From Ignavibacteria bacterium (GTDB lineage Bacteria > Bacteroidota > Ignavibacteria > Tepidaquicellales > Tepidaquicellaceae), in the NCBI GenBank assembly GCA_016709315.1, contig JADJMZ010000006.1, positions 62,001-126,000 on the forward strand: a stretch of 64,000 bases of DNA, given 5' to 3'. Positions 54,259 to 63,692 of this stretch are shown piece after piece. The notes below the pieces were generated by a model that made no database searches, was not told the origin of the DNA, and saw only the letters and a list, made by a program, of their open reading frames with translations. A program made the position numbers and the translations under genes. Position 1 is the stretch's first letter. Each line of letters begins with the position of its first letter.

Positions 54259-55333
54259 TTTTGTAATAAATTAATAAATCTTTATCAAATGATTTTGAAT
54301 AAATATAATTTAAGATTTTTGCGTCAGTTAATTTAGTAATCTCATAGTCACTGAAACAGGAAATTCCCTTTCCGATAATCTTAGGCGCAATGAAGACATA
54401 AATATCATCAAACAAATCTGATTTAACAAACTGCGAATAAAGATTGGCTCCGCCTTCTACAAGTACGCTTGATACATTCATTGCATAAAGTTTTTTCAGA
54501 ATATCCTTAATTATAAGCTTCTGATCTTTTTCCTTAACTCTTATGATATTCCTTGAATAAATCTCTGTTACAGCTTTTTTTGAAGAGCCCGTAACGACGA
54601 ACGTTTTATCTTTTTCAGTATCAGTGAAAAGTTTTAAATTTCCCGGAAGAGTGGAATCCCTGTCAATTACTATCCTGTAAGGAGTTCTGCCATGCACTTC
54701 TCTTACTGTTAAAGAAGGATTATCATACCTGGCAGTATTCTTACCGATCAGGACTACATCATACTCGCTTCTGAGCTGATGTACAAATTTTCGTGATTTC
54801 TTTCCGGTTATCCATTGAGATTTATAATTGCTTAGGGCTATTCTTCCGTCAATACTTTGCGCTATCTTTAAAGTAACATAAGGAAGATGTTCTTTTACGT
54901 ATTTAATAAAGAACTTATTTAACTCTTTGCATTCTGATTCCAGTACTCCTGTTACAACTTCAATTCCCGCATTCCTTAGCTTCTTAATACCTTTGCCGTT
55001 CACTTTTTCAAAGGGATCTTTCATCCCTACAACAACTTTTCCGACCTTCTCATTTATCAGCAAATCAGAACAGGGTTTTGTCTTGCCGGTATGAGAACAG
55101 GGTTCAAGATTCACATAGACCTCAGAATTTCTTAAATCATAACCGTTACTCTTAGCATCATTGACGGCTTTAGCTTCAGCGTGTTCTTCTCCGAACTTAC
55201 TGTGAAATCCCTTTCCTATTACCTTTCCGTCTTTTATTATAATGCATCCGACCAGAGGGTTAGGCGAAACATGACCTTTTCCTTTCAAAGAAAGCTGAAT
55301 GCATTTTTGCATAATATCTTCATCATTAGTCAT
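54218..55333 (-). CDS. ribD: Bifunctional riboflavin biosynthesis deaminase/reductase RibD
   Basis: RibD deaminates and then reduces the pyrimidine intermediate of riboflavin synthesis. Residues 1-145 are the deaminase (GEEHAEAKAVNDA with the zinc His and NLEPCSHTGKTKPCSDLL with the Cys pair). Residues about 150-371 are the NADPH reductase (IAQSIDGRIALSN, VLVEGGANLYSQF). The last residues run on in a different frame over the start of ribE, an overlap of 41 bases. It also overlaps the GT2 gene by 8 bases. Confidence 0.94.
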   Translation of the reverse strand: MTNDEDIMQKCIQLSLKGKGHVSPNPLVGCIIIKDGKVIGKGFHSKFGEEHAEAKAVNDAKSNGYDLRNSEVYVNLEPCSHTGKTKPCSDLLINEKVGKVVVGMKDPFEKVNGKGIKKLRNAGIEVVTGVLESECKELNKFFIKYVKEHLPYVTLKIAQSIDGRIALSNYKSQWITGKKSRKFVHQLRSEYDVVLIGKNTARYDNPSLTVREVHGRTPYRIVIDRDSTLPGNLKLFTDTEKDKTFVVTGSSKKAVTEIYSRNIIRVKEKDQKLIIKDILKKLYAMNVSSVLVEGGANLYSQFVKSDLFDDIYVFIAPKIIGKGISCFSDYEITKLTDAKILNYIYSKSFDKDLLIYYKNVHRNSTGSGKDH

Positions 55334-55994
55334 ATTGTTCTTTTTTCATTTTACTAATTACGCTTTCAGAATTATTTCTGTAATACTTGTATGTCAATGA
55401 ATCGAATTTGGAAATTACGAATTTTCCGCTTTGTTCAGCTCTGTTATAAAAATCAAAGTCATGTGAATAAATATTTCTGAATCCTTCAAGTTCTTCAAAT
55501 ACTTTTCGTTTTCCAAAAAGCGTACCGCCTATAATGCAATCATTTAGATGGATATTCTTTGAATTATCATTTGCATCAGGAACGTAAAAATCTGCTTCGT
55601 CTCCGATCAGCAAAGCTGATGAATGAATAAGATCAGTTTCAGGATTGTCAAAGAAAAAAGAAATTCTTTGCTTCAGATGACCGGGTAAATACTCATCATC
55701 AGAATCCAGAAACGTGATATACTTTCCGGAAGAGCTGCAAATGCCTGTATTTAAAGACAAAGGATGCTTTCTGTTTGAATGCCGTATATATTTGAAATTA
55801 CCGTTGCTTTTTAAAAGCGGAAAAATTTCAACTTCAATTCCGTCTGTACTTCCGTCATCAACAATTATGATTTCATAATTCTTAAACGTCTGATTTAAAA
55901 CTGAATTTAACGCTCTTCTGAAAAATATTTTACTGTTAAATATTGTAAGTATTACGGAAACATCATATTCAATCAAATCCAATTTCATTTCCAA
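55326..55994 (-). CDS. Glycosyltransferase family 2
   Basis: The 222-residue protein is a single GT-A domain. It has VSVILTIFNSKIFFRRALNSVL, EIIIVDDGSTDG and FLDSDDEYLPGHL, with the DxD metal site, and GGTLFGKRKVFEELEG. It transfers a sugar from a nucleotide donor to an unknown acceptor, possibly for LPS or exopolysaccharide. The start may be the ATG at 55988 (MKLDLIEY). It overlaps its neighbours on both sides, so it is in one unit with the ribDE genes. Confidence 0.85.
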   Translation of the reverse strand: MEMKLDLIEYDVSVILTIFNSKIFFRRALNSVLNQTFKNYEIIIVDDGSTDGIEVEIFPLLKSNGNFKYIRHSNRKHPLSLNTGICSSSGKYITFLDSDDEYLPGHLKQRISFFFDNPETDLIHSSALLIGDEADFYVPDANDNSKNIHLNDCIIGGTLFGKRKVFEELEGFRNIYSHDFDFYNRAEQSGKFVISKFDSLTYKYYRNNSESVISKMKKEQYD

Positions 55995-56755
55995 AGAATA
56001 GTTTTAGCGCTTTTAGGAATTTTAAGCTTATAAGTCAGGCGGTTATTATTAAATTCTTCGTTGTAATAAGTAAGCCAGATATTTTGTTTTTCAGAAGGGC
56101 GGCTTATGGAAATATTCTTAGGAAAATATATACCGTCTTTTTCGTAAAAATTATCATAAATTATTTCAATCTTTATGTTTCCTTTTTCATCATAAGTACC
56201 GATCTTTGTTACAAAATAGCTTTTCATATCTATCCAGAATTTTCTGGATTCCAATCCTGATTTTGTAGTAACAATATAATTATTTCCTTCTGATGTCACC
56301 TTTGCATCTTCATAGTTATCTTCGCTGAAAGTATACTTTCCTGAAAACGCATTAATAAGTTCATCAAAACTAACTTTAACTTTCATAATGTATCGAAGAT
56401 TATCAGGAGTAGAAACTCCTTTTATAACCATATTATCCATCACATTATAATAAATGAAATCATTCCTGGTAATCAGCAGATCGGCTACATCAATTCCGAA
56501 AGGACCTTCAAGCTTGGTATAAATGCTGTCAGGTTTGTTAATGCTTACAGTGATTGAACCGGTGTTGCTAAGTTCCGGTGAATCAATTGATATCTCACCG
56601 TCGGCGTCAAGAGAAAAAAGCCGTTCAGAACTTGCATTGACCCTGGCTTTGATATCTTCAAAAGACATACCGTCACCTTTTTTAATTTCAGACGACGTGC
56701 ATGAATAAAAAATAAATGCCGTCAGCAAATATAATAGTTTACTTTTGTTAATCAT
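55985..56755 (-). CDS. DUF4292-like lipoprotein
   Basis: The product (about 256 residues from the ATG at 56755) has a lipoprotein signal (LLYLLTAFIFYSC) and a LolA/LolB-like beta sheet: FSLDADGEISIDSPELSN, GPFGIDVADLLITRNDFIYYN and SGLESRKFWIDMKSYFV. This fits the DUF4292 family of Bacteroidota, thought to act in lipoprotein or lipid transport. A longer start at 56788 would overlap the peptidase gene. Assigned by fold resemblance only. Confidence 0.7.
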   Translation of the reverse strand: MINKSKLLYLLTAFIFYSCTSSEIKKGDGMSFEDIKARVNASSERLFSLDADGEISIDSPELSNTGSITVSINKPDSIYTKLEGPFGIDVADLLITRNDFIYYNVMDNMVIKGVSTPDNLRYIMKVKVSFDELINAFSGKYTFSEDNYEDAKVTSEGNNYIVTTKSGLESRKFWIDMKSYFVTKIGTYDEKGNIKIEIIYDNFYEKDGIYFPKNISISRPSEKQNIWLTYYNEEFNNNRLTYKLKIPKSAKTILWK

Positions 56756-56762
56756 GTTATTG

Positions 56763-57455
56763 TTAAATGTATTTCTTTTCTGATTCACTGATGAAATATT
56801 TCAGAATTTTACCGGAAGCAGGATCTTCAGTATTCAGAAATCTTTCCGGATGCCATTGGACGCCGATTAAAAACGATTTATCAGTTTTATCTGCAAACTC
56901 AATTCCTTCGATAATTCCGTCATCAGATTTAGAGTTTATCATCAGCCCTTCTCCGAGTCTGTCAACAGACTGATGATGAGAGCTTGTAACATCCGCTTCT
57001 TCGATTCCAGTAATTTTATTTAGCAAAGTATCTTTGAATATTTTAACTTTATGCACCCTATCTTTGTCGGGTGAAATTTTAGTATGAATTACATTTCTTA
57101 TTTCCTCAATATCAAAAATCAGACTTCCTCTGAAAAAAACATTTACCAGTTGAAGACCTCTGCAGATTGCGAGAACAGGAATCTTCATTTCCAGAGCTTT
57201 CTCAAGAAGATTAAGTTCGAATCCGTCCCGGGAAGGATTATAAGTCCCTTTAGTTTCTTTAGTATCCCAGTCGCAGTATAGTTCAGGATAAATATCCACT
57301 CCGCCGGACAAAATTAATCCGGAGCAGTCTTTAAGTTTTAAATAATCCGTTTCATGATTATTATGATCAAGTACTTCATATTTTACATTAAACTTATCCA
57401 GCCATTCAGTATATCTGAAAACTTTAGAACCTGATTTCGTTAAACCAATTTTCAT
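56763..57455 (-). CDS. Class I glutamine amidotransferase-like, peptidase C26 family
   Basis: The 230-residue protein has the gamma-glutamyl hydrolase fold: GLILSGGVDIYPELY, VLAICRGLQLVNVFF with the nucleophile Cys, and IGVQWHPERF with the His-x-Glu of the triad. Members such as PuuD cleave gamma-glutamyl-GABA or related amides. The substrate here is not evident. It ends close to lpxK with a 4-base overlap (ATGA type), so translation is probably coupled. Confidence 0.87.
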   Translation of the reverse strand: MKIGLTKSGSKVFRYTEWLDKFNVKYEVLDHNNHETDYLKLKDCSGLILSGGVDIYPELYCDWDTKETKGTYNPSRDGFELNLLEKALEMKIPVLAICRGLQLVNVFFRGSLIFDIEEIRNVIHTKISPDKDRVHKVKIFKDTLLNKITGIEEADVTSSHHQSVDRLGEGLMINSKSDDGIIEGIEFADKTDKSFLIGVQWHPERFLNTEDPASGKILKYFISESEKKYI

Positions 57456-58498
57456 TTTACAGCTTCGTCAAGCATTTTAATTAGTACATTATTTTTGTCA
57501 TTCAGCTCTATATCTATCTTTAAAAAATATACAGGATAATCTGAAATTAACTTTTTAAACTTTACAACTTTTACAAAATCTTTTTCTGTAGTAATATAAA
57601 TCACTTCATCTCTGAATTTTGTTATCAAAAAAGCAATGTCTTTTTCTGAATACTCGTAATGATCAGAAAATTCAACGTGTTCGTCTATATTTATACCAAA
57701 TTTCTCCAACTGTTTTATAAACGAACCATTATCAGCGAGCCCTGAGAATACTAAAGCTTTCTTTTTCTTAAATTGTTCTTTATCCAAAATACTGTTTTTA
57801 GAATCCATAATATATTCTGATTTATATCTTATGGAAATTATTTCTGAAGCGTAATCCGAAACACCAGGAATAAGATCGTAAGAATCCTGCTTATTGTTTT
57901 GTATGATCAAATCAGCTCTTTTGAGATTCGTAATATTTTCTCTTAAATTACCGGAAGGAATTGTGAACAAATTTCTGAATACATTATTGCTAAAGTCTTG
58001 AGCGTCAATAAGAACAATATCAAGATTCCTTTTTATCTTCCTGTGCTGAAATCCATCATCAAGTATTATCAGGTCAGGATGAAATTTATTTACCATAAAT
58101 TCAGCAGCATTCACTCTGTCAGAGCATGCAACAGCAAAATATTTATTTTTGTTTTCGCATAACAGAGTATTTGATATCATTACCGGCTCATCGCCAGACA
58201 TTTCAATATCCTGATTTACTGAAGTACCGTCACAGACAATCACAAGGTCTTTTGATTTTCTTTTATAACCTCTGGAAATAATTCCAACCTTCAGATTTTT
58301 CTCAAGATAATATTCAGCAATAAAAATCGTAAAAGGAGTTTTGCCTGTTCCCCCGGTAGTGATATTTCCTACAGATATAACCGGTACAGGAATATTAATT
58401 GATTTAAAAACGCCGAGATCATACAACTTATTTCTGATAAACATAATGAAGGAATACAGAATAGAAACAGGAATCAATATTAATCTTACAAATATCAA
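57452..58498 (-). CDS. lpxK: Tetraacyldisaccharide 4'-kinase LpxK
   Basis: LpxK phosphorylates the 4' position of the lipid A disaccharide at the inner membrane. The 348 residues begin with a membrane anchor (FVRLILIPVSILYSFIMF), then the P-loop VGNITTGGTGKTPFTI, and LIILDDGFQHRKIKRNLDIV with the catalytic acids. Length and start are normal. It lies between the C26 gene and a DUF374 acyltransferase. Confidence 0.95.
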   Translation of the reverse strand: MIFVRLILIPVSILYSFIMFIRNKLYDLGVFKSINIPVPVISVGNITTGGTGKTPFTIFIAEYYLEKNLKVGIISRGYKRKSKDLVIVCDGTSVNQDIEMSGDEPVMISNTLLCENKNKYFAVACSDRVNAAEFMVNKFHPDLIILDDGFQHRKIKRNLDIVLIDAQDFSNNVFRNLFTIPSGNLRENITNLKRADLIIQNNKQDSYDLIPGVSDYASEIISIRYKSEYIMDSKNSILDKEQFKKKKALVFSGLADNGSFIKQLEKFGINIDEHVEFSDHYEYSEKDIAFLITKFRDEVIYITTEKDFVKVVKFKKLISDYPVYFLKIDIELNDKNNVLIKMLDEAVK

Positions 58499-58528
58499 TT
58501 TATTATATTAATGATTTAAGATATTTCA

Positions 58529-59125
58529 TCAGGACATTTCCTCAGACAAAGTGTTTTTAAAATCAGCAAGTTCTTTTTCTTCGAGAAATTCAGTATAGAA
58601 ATGTTCATTGCCGAATTGAACATCGCATTTTGTAAAAGGATATGGGATCTCGAATTTATCCCAGCTTTTTGAAAGTACAATTTTACTGGCATAATTAATT
58701 CTGACAGGTATAACGGGAATACTACATTCCTTTGATACGATCAATGCACCGTTCTTAACAGCAAATACAGGACCGCGCGGTCCGTCAGGAGTGATCACAA
58801 CAGATTTGTTATTTTTAGCGGACAGAATAATCTTGTTTAAAGCATCTTTGCTGCCTTTAGAGCTTGATCCTCTGATAACTTCATATCCCCACTTAGTTAA
58901 AATATTACTCAGAACTTCACCGTCCTTGCTTTGCGAAACTAATGCAGATGAATTATTATTTCTGAAAAGCCACCATCCGGCGAGCATTTTTGAATGCCAG
59001 AAAATAAACACAGCATTTTTATTTATACCCGGATCTTTGTGAACATTAAATCTGATTGTTCTTAAATAAATATTAATAATCAACGGCAGCAAATTCATTC
59101 CTGCGAAATTCAGAAAACTCTTCAA
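58529..59125 (-). CDS. DUF374-family lysophospholipid acyltransferase-like protein
   Basis: The 198-residue protein has a membrane-facing start and the DUF374 core: FIFWHSKMLAGWWLFR with the H-x-x-x acyltransferase histidine, ALVSQSKDGEVLSNIL, VIRGSSSKGSKDALN and VITPDGPRGPVFAVKNG. These proteins probably act in lipid A or glycerolipid acylation. It sits between lpxB and lpxK, which supports an envelope-lipid function. Confidence 0.87.
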   Translation of the reverse strand: MKSFLNFAGMNLLPLIINIYLRTIRFNVHKDPGINKNAVFIFWHSKMLAGWWLFRNNNSSALVSQSKDGEVLSNILTKWGYEVIRGSSSKGSKDALNKIILSAKNNKSVVITPDGPRGPVFAVKNGALIVSKECSIPVIPVRINYASKIVLSKSWDKFEIPYPFTKCDVQFGNEHFYTEFLEEKELADFKNTLSEEMS

Positions 59126-59132
59126 GTCAGGA

Positions 59133-60269
59133 TCAGTTTAAAATATTAATAATTAATTTCGCAGCATTTGCCGAAGCATCTTTCTCGGTTAGTATTTCCC
59201 TTAGTTTCCTGAAATCAGCTTTCATTCTTTCACAGTAGACTTTATCAGTAAGAATAGCACTGCCTTCTTTAAAAAGATTTTCAGGATTAACTTCTTCCTG
59301 AAGAAACTCTTTTACAATCTCTTTACCTGATAAAATGTTAACCATTGCGATATTTTTTATTCTAATGAGTCTTTTCCCAATTTCATAATTCAGTTTTCCT
59401 GTCCTGTAAACAACGCAGAAAGGAGTTCCTATAAGCGCGCATTCGATAGTAGAAGTACCGGATTTTGTGATTACAAGATCGGAGTTAAGTATTGTGATAT
59501 AATTCAGATCAGAATTATCTTTGTCATAAATTAGATTAAAATTGAAATCCTTGAGAAAACTACTGTAATAAGTCTCGCTGAAATTCGGAGAGCATAAAAT
59601 ATTTATTTCACAGTCAAATTTTTTTAGAAATTTATTTCCTGTTTCCAAAAGTACAGGAAGCATTCTGTCAATTTCATCTTTCCTGCTGCCGGGAAGTATG
59701 CTGATTCTTATTTTATCCGAATTTGTCTTTTCATTTTTTATTAAAAAGTCATCAATTCTTTTTACAAGAGGATGACCTACGAACTCCGCAGTAATGCCCT
59801 CCCGTTCATAAAAATCAACTTCAAAAGGGAACACTACTATCATCAGATCAACAAATTTATTTATGATCTTTACTCTGCTTTTGTGCCAGGCCCACAACTG
59901 AGGTGAAATGTAATAAATTATTTTTCCTTTGTAGAATTTTCTGATATTAGTAATGAGTTTTAAATTGAATCCCGGATAATCTACAAGTATTACAGCTTCA
60001 GGATTATCTGCTTTGATTTTATCTTCACATTCGAGCAGAATAGATTTGATTTTTTTTAAATTCAAAATCACAGAAGAAAAACCAATGAAGTTAACATCTT
60101 TTATTCCGTACAGAAGTTCAGCTCCTTCATTCTTTGTTTCAGGTCCTCCAATTCCCGTAAAGAGAATTTTATTATTGAGACTCTTAAGTTCCCTTATAAG
60201 AGAAGCAGCATGCATATCACCTGACGCTTCGCCTGCCACAATAAAAATATTTTTCAATATATCCGGCAA
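59133..60269 (-). CDS. lpxB: Lipid-A-disaccharide synthase
   Basis: LpxB condenses UDP-diacylglucosamine with lipid X to form the lipid A disaccharide. The 378-residue product shows NIFIVAGEASGDMHAASLI, GIGGPETKNEGAELLY, VILVDYPGFNLKL, YYISPQLWAWHKSR, VGHPLVKRID and LPGSRKDEIDRMLP, with VITKSGTSTIECALIGTPF. Normal length. It heads the leftward lpxB-acyltransferase-lpxK run. Confidence 0.95.
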   Translation of the reverse strand: MPDILKNIFIVAGEASGDMHAASLIRELKSLNNKILFTGIGGPETKNEGAELLYGIKDVNFIGFSSVILNLKKIKSILLECEDKIKADNPEAVILVDYPGFNLKLITNIRKFYKGKIIYYISPQLWAWHKSRVKIINKFVDLMIVVFPFEVDFYEREGITAEFVGHPLVKRIDDFLIKNEKTNSDKIRISILPGSRKDEIDRMLPVLLETGNKFLKKFDCEINILCSPNFSETYYSSFLKDFNFNLIYDKDNSDLNYITILNSDLVITKSGTSTIECALIGTPFCVVYRTGKLNYEIGKRLIRIKNIAMVNILSGKEIVKEFLQEEVNPENLFKEGSAILTDKVYCERMKADFRKLREILTEKDASANAAKLIINILN

Positions 60270-60329
60270 AAACTATTACTTAAATTTATTTATAAAATGA
60301 AAATAAATACTGCTGATTTTTACAGGCAT

Positions 60330-61691
60330 TTATGATCCGAGCAATTCTTCTGCAGCTTCTTCTCCGGAAACTATTGCGCCTTCCATGAATCCCTGCCAGT
60401 CTGCTACGTGTTCTCCTGAGAAATAAATGTTGTTGAATTTTTCCTTCAGCACAGGCATAACGCCGTACCATTGTCCTTTGCCATAAAGAGCATACGCTCC
60501 CATTGAATATTTATCAAGCCCCCAGTAATAATTCACATTATCATCTATCAAAGAACTTACATCACCGAATGGAGTCCTGAGAGATTCTGCTACAAGTTTA
60601 CCCCTGTCATTTTTATTTAGCCGTGAAATAATATCAGCTTTATCTCCGACTGCATAAGAGATCAGAACGCCTTTATCAGGGTCCTGAAATTTAGTTGCAT
60701 GATAGAAGTAATGTGAAAAGGAATCTGTGAGAATGCTGAATGCATCTTCTGTCCAGAATTTTTTATTAAACAGAGTTGCTGATTTATTTATTCTTGCATA
60801 CTGAAGTTCATTGACTGCATTAATTTTTTCTGCAGGCAGAGAAGGAGACCAGTTGATTTTGCTTAAGGAATATGTCGGCAAAGTGCAGATGAGTTTATCG
60901 CATACAAAACTTTCTCCATTTTCACATTGAACAGTAATGGAGGAACCCTGATTAACAGAAACAACTTTATGACTGATCCTGATTTTTTCATTGCCGAGCT
61001 TGTTAGCGAGTGATGAGGCAATTTTAGAATTACCGCCGGAGACCTTATAGTCCATCTCATTTGTAGAATTTGATTCGCCGTATTCTGCAAGAGCGGCATA
61101 AGCCGATACAAATCTGATTGACTCGCCAAAATCTGTACTGTCAGCGTATTCCCTTATATCAAGATCTTTCAATGGAATGTCATGGTTCATCAGGAATCTC
61201 CACCAGTCCATTTTATCAAGCATGATTTTATCTTTTTCAGTCATCGTTTTGTAATCATCAATAATTTTTTTGAATTTTATCTGCCATTCATTAGTGAAAT
61301 CCCAGTCATCGGGTTTATAATACACATTATCATAGATCAGACTGTCATTGAACTGATTATTCAGAAGTTCGAGATTGAACTCTTTGCAAATCTGTAACAA
61401 TCTTGTATGAGAACCGCCGATCCATTCAGCGCCGAGTTCGATAACAATATTGTCCTTTTCGTCAAACTTATGAGAGAATACCCTCCCGCCAATCCTGTCC
61501 CTTGCCTCGAGGACTGTAACGTCAACATTATTTTTTGAAAGTAAATTCGCAGCGGCAAGTCCTGATAAACCTGCGCCAAGTATGATAACTTTTGGCTTTT
61601 GCAGAAAATTAAATCCTGCAGTACCCGAAGCTAATACAGCTCCTGCAGCAATCAGTGATGATTGTTTAATGAATTCACGCCTTGTTGTCAT
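60330..61691 (-). CDS. FAD-dependent amine oxidase, Tat-exported
   Basis: The 453-residue product has a twin-arginine signal (TTRREFIKQSSLIAAGAVLA) and then a monoamine-oxidase-type flavoprotein. FAD sites are IILGAGLSGLAAANLLSK, LEARDRIGGRVFS and GAEWIGGSHTRL, with the C-terminal FSGEHVADWQGFMEGAIVSGEEAA. It oxidises an amine or amino acid with oxygen, probably in the periplasm. No partner gene is next to it; lpxB lies 60 bases downstream on the same strand. Confidence 0.88.
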   Translation of the reverse strand: MTTRREFIKQSSLIAAGAVLASGTAGFNFLQKPKVIILGAGLSGLAAANLLSKNNVDVTVLEARDRIGGRVFSHKFDEKDNIVIELGAEWIGGSHTRLLQICKEFNLELLNNQFNDSLIYDNVYYKPDDWDFTNEWQIKFKKIIDDYKTMTEKDKIMLDKMDWWRFLMNHDIPLKDLDIREYADSTDFGESIRFVSAYAALAEYGESNSTNEMDYKVSGGNSKIASSLANKLGNEKIRISHKVVSVNQGSSITVQCENGESFVCDKLICTLPTYSLSKINWSPSLPAEKINAVNELQYARINKSATLFNKKFWTEDAFSILTDSFSHYFYHATKFQDPDKGVLISYAVGDKADIISRLNKNDRGKLVAESLRTPFGDVSSLIDDNVNYYWGLDKYSMGAYALYGKGQWYGVMPVLKEKFNNIYFSGEHVADWQGFMEGAIVSGEEAAEELLGS

Positions 61692-62083
61692 TTTATAAAA
61701 TTTATTTCATTCAAAATAGTTAATTGCATTAAATTATAAAATACAAAGCTTAAAAGAATAAATTTTCAGATATTACACACAGAAATATTTAATAACAAAC
61801 TTAAATCCGAAAACATATTCGGAATTAATTAGCAAGGATCCGAATTGAATTATTTTCAGATCATAAAATTAATTTATGCATTAATTTTAATGATTGAACT
61901 TTATAAATTACTTAAATCTAAGGATTCAAGATAATAAATCTATATAGCCACTTTTACTAATAATTACGAATTAAAAAAGAATTCTTAATACAACAATGTG
62001 AATTCTTGATATTCGCAGCGAAAAAATCTTCAATGATCAAAGCGGTCATTAGTAATTCATTTTAAAAACAAACTTAAAAAATT
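61692..62083. other. Gene-free divergent promoter region
   Basis: This 392-base AT-rich gap separates the leftward amine oxidase from the rightward polyketide synthase. It should hold both promoters. I see no repeats, hairpins or conserved operators that I could name. Confidence 0.5.
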
Positions 62084-63145
62084 TTGCCGGAAATAATATC
62101 ATTATCAGTAACAGATTTTCCTTATAAAGTAAAACAAACAGAACTTAAAGATTTTTCCCGAAGTACATTTGAAAATGTTTACGACGACATAGAGAGAATT
62201 CTTGCTTCTTTTGACAATACAATGATAGATTACAGGAATCTTTGCGTTCCCGTAAGTTACTTTTCAGAAGAAAAAACATTCAGAGAAAGAAATGAACTTT
62301 ACGTAGAGGTCTGTTTAAAGTATGCAGAAGAAGCAATTGACAGATGTATAAACGAAGCAGGTATAAAAAGATCTGAAATTACGGATCTGATTTTTATTTC
62401 TTCCACAGGCATTTCTACTCCCAGCATTGACGCTCTAATAATCAACAAGATGAAACTAAATCAGAATATAAGCAGGACTCCCGTTTGGGGTCTTGGCTGT
62501 GCGGGAGGTGTTTCAGGACTTGCAAAAGCATCTGTCATTGCAAAAGCAAATCCCGGGGCTAAGGTGCTGGTAGTTGCAGCCGAACTTTGTTCGCTTACTT
62601 TCATCAAAGAGGATATTTCCAAAAGCAATCTTATTGCGACAGGACTATTCTCAGACGGAATCGCTGCAGTGCTTATAACAGGAGATGCGGTCAATAATAG
62701 TTCAAAGGGTCATATAAAAATAAAAAATTACAGAAGTAAACTGTATTATGATTCGCTTGATGTAATGGGATGGGAAGTAATAGAATCAGGATTCAAAGTA
62801 GTATTTTCAAAAGATATACCTACAATTGTAAATAAAAATGTCAAAGAGGAAGTATTAAATTTTCTTAAAGCAAATTCACTCCGGACTCAGGATATTAAAA
62901 ATTACATTGTTCACCCCGGAGGTAAGAAAATCATTGACGCTTATGTAACTGCTTTGAACATTGATCCCAAACTGCTGAATAATACAAAAGAAATTTTACG
63001 GAATTACGGAAACATGTCGAGCTCTACTGTGCTTTACGTATTGAATGAATTTATGAAAAACGGATATGAAGACGGATACGGACTGATGCTGTCTCTCGGA
63101 CCGGGATTTTCGAGTGAACTGCTGCTTCTTGAAATGAAAAACTAA
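62084..63145 (+). CDS. Type III polyketide synthase
   Basis: The 353-residue protein is a chalcone/stilbene-synthase-like enzyme that extends an acyl-CoA starter with malonyl-CoA to pyrones or resorcinols. The catalytic Cys is in PVWGLGCAGGVSGLAKA, the His in NYIVHPGGKKIIDAY and the Asn in RNYGNMSSSTVLYVL, so the triad is complete. The start is probably a TTG at 62084. It is followed by an ICMT-like membrane protein, as in the Bacillus bpsA-bpsB pair that makes methylated pyrones. Confidence 0.9.
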   Translation: MPEIISLSVTDFPYKVKQTELKDFSRSTFENVYDDIERILASFDNTMIDYRNLCVPVSYFSEEKTFRERNELYVEVCLKYAEEAIDRCINEAGIKRSEITDLIFISSTGISTPSIDALIINKMKLNQNISRTPVWGLGCAGGVSGLAKASVIAKANPGAKVLVVAAELCSLTFIKEDISKSNLIATGLFSDGIAAVLITGDAVNNSSKGHIKIKNYRSKLYYDSLDVMGWEVIESGFKVVFSKDIPTIVNKNVKEEVLNFLKANSLRTQDIKNYIVHPGGKKIIDAYVTALNIDPKLLNNTKEILRNYGNMSSSTVLYVLNEFMKNGYEDGYGLMLSLGPGFSSELLLLEMKN

Positions 63146-63174
63146 AAATAATTCATTAACTTATTCCATATCAA

Positions 63175-63678
63175 GTGCTTTTTTACATACTGATATTATT
63201 TGTGATCATTCAGAGGATCACTGAACTTTCTGTTTCAAAAAGAAATGAAAAGTGGCTGCTCAGTCAGGGTGCGGTTGAATACGGCAAAGAACATTACAAG
63301 TTTATTGTTATAATGCACGCTATGTTTTTTGTATCCTTGATTGCTGAATACAATTTAAAATCTGTACATAATGATTTAAATATTATTAATTATTTGTTTT
63401 TGGTATTTTTCATAATATTACAAACAGCAAGAGTATCTGTGATCAGAACTCTCGGGAAATACTGGAACACAAAAATTTACAGAATCAGCGGATCGAAATT
63501 AGTAAGAACAGGATTGTATAAATATTTTAAACATCCGAATTATATAATAGTGTCTCTGGAAATTTTATCGTTTCCATTAATATTCAATTTATATTATACT
63601 GCAATAATTTTTACTGTATGGAATACTATAATACTTGCAGTCAGAATTAAGGCAGAGAATATCGCATTAAAAAATTAA
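63175..63678 (+). CDS. Isoprenylcysteine carboxyl methyltransferase-like membrane protein
   Basis: The 167-residue product has about four membrane segments and the ICMT-family C-terminus, RTGLYKYFKHPNYIIVSLEI with RVSVIRTLGKYWNTKIYRI. In Bacillus the homologous BpsB methylates the polyketide product. It lies 29 bases after the polyketide synthase, so it probably modifies that lipid; this is inference from the shared layout. The start is likely a GTG or TTG; the given start is a GTG-like codon at 63175. Confidence 0.82.
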   Translation: MLFYILILFVIIQRITELSVSKRNEKWLLSQGAVEYGKEHYKFIVIMHAMFFVSLIAEYNLKSVHNDLNIINYLFLVFFIILQTARVSVIRTLGKYWNTKIYRISGSKLVRTGLYKYFKHPNYIIVSLEILSFPLIFNLYYTAIIFTVWNTIILAVRIKAENIALKN

Positions 63679-63692
63679 ATAAAATATAATCT